From NCBI RefSeq assembly GCF_000304455.1, contig NC_018605.1, forward strand, positions 575,102-612,900: a stretch of 37,799 nucleotides of DNA, written 5' to 3'. The notes under the pieces are model-generated. The model was not told the DNA's origin. It made no database searches and saw only the letters and a list, made by a program, of their open reading frames with translations. Numbering within the stretch: position 1 is the stretch's first letter; the number at the start of each line of letters is the position of its first letter. A program made the position numbers and the translations under genes. This document shows, one piece after another, positions 32,438 to 37,799 of the stretch. This stretch comes from Cardinium endosymbiont cEper1 of Encarsia pergandiella. GTDB lineage: Bacteria > Bacteroidota > Bacteroidia > Cytophagales > Amoebophilaceae.

Positions 32438-33556
32438 ATGAAACGGTTATCCCTTGTTTATTTTTCTATAAAAAGTGTAAGCCTATTGATTGGCTTTTGG
32501 ATCTTATCTATCAGCGGGTCACATAGTTATGCGTGTTCAGAAACCCATCAGGTACCAGTAGCCAATCAGCCATTTACTGTGAACAGACCACTTGTATGGG
32601 CCATTCAAGATAATAATCTAAAAAAGGTTACTGCCCTACTGATTGATAAAAAAAATGTTAATAACCAAGATTTTTTAGGATATAGTCCATTGCATTATGC
32701 GGCTAAATATGGCAAAGCAGCAGTGGTTGCATGTTTGCTTGAAGCCAAACCTTTATTAAATCAAATAAGTGTTAGCAATGGCCATACACCTTTGTTATTG
32801 GCCATTGAAAGGGGACATAAAAAAATTGTGTCGCTTTTGCTGGCAGCTGGTGCAGATCCAAATATTTTAAATCATAAAGGGTGCCATCCACTACAATTGG
32901 CTATTCAACAAAACAGAAAGGACCTTGTGCAATTATTATTGCAAGCAGGTGCTATGTGTAACGTTACGCCTAGTCCTTTATTGTTGGCCATTAAAGGGCG
33001 AAGTCTGCCAATCATTCGGCTGTTGTTGGAACAAAAACAAATTGTTGAAACACAGGATAAGAATGGATATACAGGCTTCCATTGGGCAGTTAAACAAAAT
33101 AGCGTAGCTATTTTTCAATTACTATTAAGGTCTGGTCGTTTTAACATCAACGCTAAGGCAGCTAATGGTGCGACACCATTGCATCTTATAGTTGCCAATA
33201 AAAAAAGCAAGTTGTTAAAAACTTTGCGCCATCTGCCCTTATTGGAAGTAAATATACAAGATCGTATAGGCAATACACCCTTACACTATGCGGTCGTTAC
33301 AAATCAACTAGAAGCTGTGAATGGTTTATTGCGTTATCCTGCGTTGGATGTAAATATACCCAACCACCTAGGTAAAACCTCTTTACATTATGCTGTTCAA
33401 TACCGACATACCGCTATAGTAAAAAAACTATTGGTACATGTGGGTAATGGTCTATCTATACAAGACAAAGAAGGCATTACCCCATTAGAACTTGCTATGC
33501 ATCAAAATAATACTAAAATTTATAAGTTAATGTTAGCCTATATAGAAGCCTTTTAG
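32438..33556 (+). CDS. Secreted ankyrin-repeat protein
   Basis: A 372-residue protein with an apparent signal peptide: basic start MKRLSLVYF, hydrophobic core (SVSLLIGFWILSISG) and a likely cut around SHSYA/CSE. No membrane helix follows. From about residue 50 to the end there are about nine ankyrin repeats of about 33 residues, with typical LHYAAKYGKAAVVACLLEA, TPLLLAIERGHKKIVSLLLA, TPLHYAVVTNQLEAVNGLL and SLHYAVQYRHTAIVKKLL units. No other catalytic domain is attached. Ankyrin proteins are abundant in this symbiont group and are often proposed host-interaction factors. Export beyond the periplasm would need a further secretion step. The binding partner is unknown. Confidence 0.85.
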   Translation: MKRLSLVYFSIKSVSLLIGFWILSISGSHSYACSETHQVPVANQPFTVNRPLVWAIQDNNLKKVTALLIDKKNVNNQDFLGYSPLHYAAKYGKAAVVACLLEAKPLLNQISVSNGHTPLLLAIERGHKKIVSLLLAAGADPNILNHKGCHPLQLAIQQNRKDLVQLLLQAGAMCNVTPSPLLLAIKGRSLPIIRLLLEQKQIVETQDKNGYTGFHWAVKQNSVAIFQLLLRSGRFNINAKAANGATPLHLIVANKKSKLLKTLRHLPLLEVNIQDRIGNTPLHYAVVTNQLEAVNGLLRYPALDVNIPNHLGKTSLHYAVQYRHTAIVKKLLVHVGNGLSIQDKEGITPLELAMHQNNTKIYKLMLAYIEAF

Positions 33557-33629
33557 GTATGGCTTAATCCTTTTACTGCAGGGGTAGTAAATTTTTGTTA
33601 CCTGGGCTATATGTATTATATATCACCTG

Positions 33630-34913
33630 ATGATCAAACAAGATTCAATTATTTTTTCACTCATAGCAAAAGAAAAAAATCGTCAAGAAACAGGGTTAGA
33701 ATTGATTGCTTCTGAGAACTTTGTTTCTGCCCAAGTAGCAGCTGCTACAGGTAGTATTTTAACCAATAAATATGCAGAAGGTCTTCCAGGTAAACGCTAT
33801 TATGGAGGATGCGATATTGTAGATGCAGTAGAGTCTTTAGCAATTGACCGGGCTAAAGCATTGTTTAACGTAGATTGGGTAAATGTACAGCCTCATTCTG
33901 GTTCACAGGCCAATGCAGCCTTGATGATGGCAGTTTTAAAGCCTGGGGATAAGATACTCGGATTTGACTTAGCCCATGGTGGTCACTTAACCCATGGCGC
34001 TTCTGTAAATTTTTCTGGAAAGTTATATCAATCTTTTTTTTATGGTGTTAACCAAGCAAGAGGATCTATTGAGTGGGAGGAAGTAGCACAAAAAGCAAGA
34101 GTCGTGCAGCCCGTTATGATCATTTGTGGCGCTTCCGCTTATAGCCGTGATTGGGACTATGTACGGCTACGGGCCATTGCAGACGAAGTAGGCGCATTTT
34201 TATGGGCAGATATTGCCCATCCTGCTGGTCTTATTAGCCAAGGGTTACTCAATAACCCTTTCCCTTATTGTCATTTTGTGACGACTACCACACATAAAAC
34301 ATTACGAGGCCCTAGAGGAGGTATGATACTCATGGGAAAAGATTTTGAAAATCCTTTCGGTAAAACCAATGCCAGAGGCATGGTTCAAAATATGTCTGCT
34401 TTAATAGATGCTGCTGTTTTTCCTGGTACACAAGGTGGACCATTGGTGCATAGTATAGCTGCTAAGGCTATTGCTTGTTACGAAGCTATGACCACCGACT
34501 ATAAAGCTTATGCCATACAAGTGCAGCGCAATGCTAAAGTTATGGCACAGGAGTTCATGGATAGAGGCTATAAAATTATATCTGACGGAACAGACAACCA
34601 CTTATTATTGCTGGATCTATCTAGTAAAAATATTACTGGTAAAAAAGCAGAAGCAGCTTTACAAAAGGCAGATATTACCACTAATAAAAATTTAATTCCT
34701 TTTGACCGTACGAAGCCACAAGTTACCTCAGGTATCCGCTTAGGCACCGCTGCTATAACGACTAGGGGGTTGGTGGAAGCTGATATGGTACGGGTCGTAG
34801 AATGGATCGATCGTGTGCTTAAGAATTTTGATCATGAATCTAAAATAAAAAAAGTAAAGGAAGAAGTTAATAAATATATGTGTCATTTCCCCTTAACAGT
34901 GGTAGATCATTAG
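33630..34913 (+). CDS. glyA: Serine hydroxymethyltransferase
   Basis: PLP enzyme that interconverts serine and glycine with transfer of a one-carbon unit to tetrahydrofolate. The Schiff-base lysine is K223 in [15 protein letters not shown]. Other conserved parts are [11 protein letters not shown], the [14 protein letters not shown] loop, [12 protein letters not shown], and the C-terminal [16 protein letters not shown]. At 427 residues it is full length. It is transcribed towards the mla genes on the opposite strand; 38 bp separate the two stops. Confidence 0.97.
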   Translation: MIKQDSIIFSLIAKEKNRQETGLELIASENFVSAQVAAATGSILTNKYAEGLPGKRYYGGCDIVDAVESLAIDRAKALFNVDWVNVQPHSGSQANAALMMAVLKPGDKILGFDLAHGGHLTHGASVNFSGKLYQSFFYGVNQARGSIEWEEVAQKARVVQPVMIICGASAYSRDWDYVRLRAIADEVGAFLWADIAHPAGLISQGLLNNPFPYCHFVTTTTHKTLRGPRGGMILMGKDFENPFGKTNARGMVQNMSALIDAAVFPGTQGGPLVHSIAAKAIACYEAMTTDYKAYAIQVQRNAKVMAQEFMDRGYKIISDGTDNHLLLLDLSSKNITGKKAEAALQKADITTNKNLIPFDRTKPQVTSGIRLGTAAITTRGLVEADMVRVVEWIDRVLKNFDHESKIKKVKEEVNKYMCHFPLTVVDH

Positions 34914-34951
34914 GTTATACCTATCGGATTGAACACCCTGTCAGAAGTTTC

Positions 34952-35737
34952 CTACTTGATTGTATAGTTATTTACCTCTATTTCCCTTTTTCTCTTAAAC
35001 AGCAGCTCTTTAATTTTGCCGACAAATAGAAAATCTTCTAGCTCTACTAGATTCGTATGTAAAATATCCTTAGAACAACCCTCCCACAATTTTGTACCTT
35101 GGTACAAGAACAAGATAAAATCGCCCAGAGATAAAATAGTATTCATATCGTGGGTTACTACTACTGTAGTCATGTTGTAAGCATAGGTTACCTCAGCAAT
35201 TAGTTCATCTATTTTAAGTGCCGTTTGGGGGTCTAGTCCTGAGTTAGGCTCATCACAAAATAGGTATTTAGGATGGTTCACAATGGCTCTAGCGATCCCT
35301 GCTCGTTTTTTCATACCACCACTTAGCTCATTAGGCATTTTGTGAGCTACATCTGGCAGGCCTACCTGTGAGAGACATTCATGGACACGATCTTTCTTTT
35401 CTGCTATACCCATATTGGTCAGTACATCTAACGGGAAACGGACATTTTCTTCTATGTTTTTAGAATCAAACAAAGCCCCTCCTTGGAAGAGCATACCCAC
35501 CTTTTTTCTTATTTCGGTTTGTAGTAGCTTCTCACCATAGACTAGATCACGTCCATCAAAAAGTGAAAATCCCTCATCCGGTAAAACCAAACCAAGTAAG
35601 CATTTGACCAAAAGACTTTTTCCAGTTCCACTGGAACCGATTACTAAACTGATTTGTCCTGTTTTAAATAGACCACTGATCTTATTTAAAATGATTTTAT
35701 TATTAAAAGATTTAGAAATATTTTCAAAGGAAATCAT
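34952..35737 (-). CDS. mlaF: ABC transporter ATP-binding protein, MlaF type
   Basis: ATPase of the Mla/Ttg2-type ABC importer that moves phospholipids between the outer and inner membranes. Walker A is GSSGTGKSLL, the Q loop is MLFQGGALFDS, the signature is LSGGMKKRAGIARAI, and Walker B is YLFCDEPNSGLDP, followed by the H-loop in TTVVVTHDM. The ATG at 35737 (MISFENISKSF) is preferred: an upstream ATG at 35773 lies inside mlaE and adds 12 non-conserved residues. This gives 261 residues. It starts 10 bp after mlaE and is in the same operon. Confidence 0.9.
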   Translation of the reverse strand: MISFENISKSFNNKIILNKISGLFKTGQISLVIGSSGTGKSLLVKCLLGLVLPDEGFSLFDGRDLVYGEKLLQTEIRKKVGMLFQGGALFDSKNIEENVRFPLDVLTNMGIAEKKDRVHECLSQVGLPDVAHKMPNELSGGMKKRAGIARAIVNHPKYLFCDEPNSGLDPQTALKIDELIAEVTYAYNMTTVVVTHDMNTILSLGDFILFLYQGTKLWEGCSKDILHTNLVELEDFLFVGKIKELLFKRKREIEVNNYTIK

Positions 35738-35747
35738 GGTATTCCGT

Positions 35748-36491
35748 TTAGATACGATGGCTGAGTAAACCATAGACTAAAAATAAATCTGCGATTAAAA
35801 TCGCAATACCACTATTGGTAACGGCATTTGTACTGGATTTTCCTACATCTAACGATCCACCTTTTGTAATAAATCCTTTATAACAAGCAATGGAAGAGAT
35901 AAGGAATCCATAAACCAAAGATTTATAAATTGCTATATGGACATCATATGCATCAAATGTATTTCTTAATCCATTGATATAGGCTTGAGGAGGGATCGAA
36001 GTAAGCCATTTACAAGCAAGAAACCCACCATATATAGAAAGAAACATAGCAATAATGACCAGAAATGGATACATTAAAACCGTAGCAATAATTTTTGGTA
36101 AAACCAAATAATTATTGGCATTTACACCCATAATTTCCAATGCATCTATCTGCTCACTAATGCGCATAGTCCCCAGCTCGCTGGCCATACTAGAACCTAT
36201 TTTGCCTGTAAAAACAATACCAATTACCGTTGGTCCTAGTTCAGAAATGGTCATATTACGTACTGCAATACCTATAAAGTCTTTTGTAATAAATGGATTG
36301 CTTAATTGAGAAGCAAGCTGGATACAGGTGGCTCCACCCATAAAAATAGAAATAATACAAACGATAAAAAGAGAATTTACCCCTACTTGAATACATTCTT
36401 TGGCAACCCGAGACAAAAACATTCGACATGGAATAGGGTTGCCAAACATTGCACGTAAAAAAAGTAGATATGCGTTAAATCCTTTTACCAT
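35748..36491 (-). CDS. mlaE: ABC transporter permease, MlaE type
   Basis: Inner-membrane permease of the phospholipid transport system, 247 residues with about five to six hydrophobic segments. Family marks include GGATCIQLASQL, LGPTVIGIVFTGKIGSSMASELGTMRISEQIDALEI (spanning about residues 85-120), and the C-terminal GGSLDVGKSSTNAV. It comes first in the mlaE-mlaF pair. No MlaD (MCE-domain) gene follows, because glyA lies convergently directly downstream; the substrate-binding partner must be elsewhere or lost. Confidence 0.9.
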   Translation of the reverse strand: MVKGFNAYLLFLRAMFGNPIPCRMFLSRVAKECIQVGVNSLFIVCIISIFMGGATCIQLASQLSNPFITKDFIGIAVRNMTISELGPTVIGIVFTGKIGSSMASELGTMRISEQIDALEIMGVNANNYLVLPKIIATVLMYPFLVIIAMFLSIYGGFLACKWLTSIPPQAYINGLRNTFDAYDVHIAIYKSLVYGFLISSIACYKGFITKGGSLDVGKSSTNAVTNSGIAILIADLFLVYGLLSHRI

Positions 36492-36710
36492 AGCTTAAAA
36501 ATCTGTACAATCAATTAAATATTACTCCAGGGAAAATAACTAAAAAATATACAGCAATCAAGCGATCATTTTGTTTTATCTATTGTACCTTACTTGTCTA
36601 TGGTTGTCCGCTATGGCCATCCATTTAAAAGCAGTAAAGTTGTATCAATTTAAACAGATGGTTTAGTTTTATAATGAAACCGAATAAGTAATAAAAGACT
36701 CATTAGCATG

Positions 36711-37543
36711 GGTTCTGTCTCATTGGTTTTAAGAAGGTATTTATTTTAGTAATTTTAGTTAAAAATTGACTAAAATGTTTAGTATTACCCGTAGATTATT
36801 GCCCTATTTTAAAGGATTTTGTTCATCACCAGAGTTAATCCTTCTATTTGTGTATATGAAATGTCGTTTTTCATTAAGCTATAGAGACTTGGAAGAAATG
36901 ATGCATATGAGAGGCGAAAAGATTGACCATTCTACTTGACAAAGGTGGGTCATTAAGTTCATTCCACTCATAGATCAAGAAGTAAGAAAAAGAAAACGCC
37001 CAGTTGGTAGTAGCTGGAGGATGGATGAAACTTACGTAAAACTAAATGGTAAGTGGATTTATTTATATAGAGCAGTAGATCGTTATGGAGATACAGTTGA
37101 TTTTTTTCTAAGTGCACGTAGAGACAAGTCTGCAGCTCTTTCTTTTTTTCGTAAGGCTATCAAAGATAATAACACTCCATCCAAAGTGGTAGTTGACAAA
37201 ATCGGTAGTAATAAAGCTGCACTTGATGCTTTAAATACAGAAATAGATCAAGATCACAAGATTCAAATATTTCAAAATAAATACTTGAACAATAGAGTTG
37301 AACAAGATCATAGGTTTATCACAAAACGGATAAAACCTATGTTGGGATTTAAAAGTTTCCATTCAGCTAACATTACCATTACAGGAATAGAAAATATTAG
37401 AATCATTCAAAAAGGACAATTAATCGGATCTAAAAAACAGGTATCTACTTTTGAGAACTTTGCTAAACTTATGGCCGCATAATATCCAAAATTCAAGACA
37501 AGGGAGACAACTATACAAAATTAAATACAGATGCGACAGAACC
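36711..37543 (+). mobile_element. IS6-family insertion sequence, full length but with a nonsense codon
   Basis: An 833-bp element bounded by GGTTCTGTCTCATTGG on the left and ...GATGCGACAGAACC on the right; the outer nine bases are perfect inverted repeats. Size and ends fit IS6 (IS26/IS240-like). It holds one transposase gene interrupted by TGA. The flanking bases (TTAGCATG left, GTTTTTAA right) show no 8-bp target duplication, and the right side abuts an IS256 fragment directly, so the locus was rearranged after insertion. It is the reference copy for the relics at 2504, 5456, 11076 and 20807. Confidence 0.85.
36775..37482 (+). pseudogene. IS6-family DDE transposase with in-frame TGA
   Basis: The frame from the ATG at 36775 encodes about 235 residues. 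The N-terminal part has the HTH/zinc-region segment FVYMKCRFSLSYRDLEEMMHMRG. The catalytic part has YRAVDRYGDTVDF after the first Asp (MDETYVKLNGKW), the second Asp in VVVDKIGSN, and the Glu in VEQDHRFITKR. A TGA at 36937-36939 lies in RGEKIDHST-stop-QRWVIKF, where the family has a hydrophobic residue. A downstream ATG at 37021 would give a 153-residue product with all three catalytic residues but no DNA-binding N-terminus. It is therefore probably inactive, unless TGA is read through. Confidence 0.85.
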
Positions 37544-37700
37544 GTTTTTAAAACCTTGTATCTAACTATTAACTACATAACCAGAAAGTGGACCATGCCT
37601 ATGCATAATTGGAGTGAGGCTATAGCACATTTTTTAATTAAATTCGAACATAGAATTTAAAACACATAAAAATATTTTACACAGTTAAATGGACAGAGCC
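37544..37700 (+). mobile_element. IS256-family 3' fragment with terminal end
   Basis: Directly after the IS6 right end the translation reads FKTLYLTINYITRKWTMPMH, then NWSEAIAHFLIKFEHRI and a TAA at 37658-37660. This is the standard C-terminus of IS256/mutator transposases (KKWTMPIRNW-type). The downstream terminus, read inwards from 37700, is GGCTCTGTCCATTTAACTG followed by TGTAAAATA. The 5' part, including all catalytic residues, is missing, evidently lost through the adjoining IS6 element. Confidence 0.7.
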
Positions 37701-37799
37701 ATTGACTACTAGATTTAATTCTATTTTAGATTAGTTATGAATTCTTATTTTTATGTTATAGCGTACTATAAATATCTATATAATAGACTGAATATCAGA

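Noticed and set aside
36937-36939. TGA as a tryptophan codon (genetic code 4)
   Set aside because: TGG is used for Trp throughout the window, genes such as pheT and rpsA have no internal TGA, and the IS6 family has a hydrophobic residue and not Trp at this position.
37451-37660. A 69-codon gene starting inside the IS6 transposase end
   Set aside because: Its N-terminal half is an alternate frame of IS6 sequence. Only the C-terminal part from 37544 is meaningful, as an IS256 transposase fragment.
1-37799. CRISPR array, phage module, toxin-antitoxin pair or secretion-system locus
   Set aside because: I looked for spaced identical repeats, phage structural genes, and paired small toxin/antitoxin genes and found none that could be supported.

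Overview
The window looks like part of the reduced, AT-rich chromosome of a Bacteroidota endosymbiont of the Amoebophilaceae, most likely a 'Candidatus Cardinium' strain. This assignment is inferred from gene content: a six-gene biotin cluster, a DUF3276/PUR protein, a coiled-coil/ZapA pair after pheT, Rpn-type nuclease/transposases, a secreted ankyrin protein, almost no Shine-Dalgarno sequences, and many decaying IS copies. No 16S gene is present to confirm it.

Layout. (1) 1-5534 is a graveyard of mobile DNA. It holds the 5' end of an IS256-family element, an unrecognised gene remnant, a 100-bp IS256-type deletion derivative, an Rpn-family gene, a single-domain tyrosine recombinase joined through an IS6-family end to a serine-recombinase fragment, a 17-C tract, a sodium:solute symporter gene broken in at least two places, and an unrecognised gene cut by a 79-bp IS6 derivative. 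(2) 5618-10964 is a complete biotin cluster: bioB on the minus strand, then bioF-bioH-bioC-bioD-bioA on the plus strand with overlapping ends. (3) 11368-20765 is mostly housekeeping: a small membrane protein, greA, a dicluster ferredoxin, DUF3276, ychF, a CPBP protease, rlmN, malic enzyme, pheT, a coiled-coil protein and zapA. An IS6 relic separates this from (4) mnmE-truA on the minus strand, then a cation/proton antiporter, lpd and an enoyl-CoA hydratase-like gene. A very strong hairpin lies over the end of lpd and tandem 17-bp repeats lie before the hydratase gene. (5) 27635-34913 has a lipoprotein, ribosomal protein S1, tRNA-Cys(GCA), tRNA-Leu(CAA), a truncated RelA/SpoT-like protein, a secreted ankyrin protein and glyA. 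(6) mlaE-mlaF run on the minus strand with no mlaD next to them. (7) The right edge is an IS6-family element with an in-frame TGA in its transposase, abutting the 3' end of an IS256-family element.

How it works together: the biotin genes cover the pimeloyl-ACP methyl-ester route (BioC, BioH) and all four ring-assembly steps (BioF, BioA, BioD, BioB), so the symbiont could make biotin itself. The rest is information processing and minimal metabolism. I see no clearly new multi-gene system. The best leads are the RelA/SpoT-like protein with a degenerate hydrolase half and no C-terminal regulatory region, the poly-C tract, the A9 frameshift in the IS256 transposase, the lpd-end hairpin, the tandem repeats before the hydratase gene, and the very short IS derivatives.
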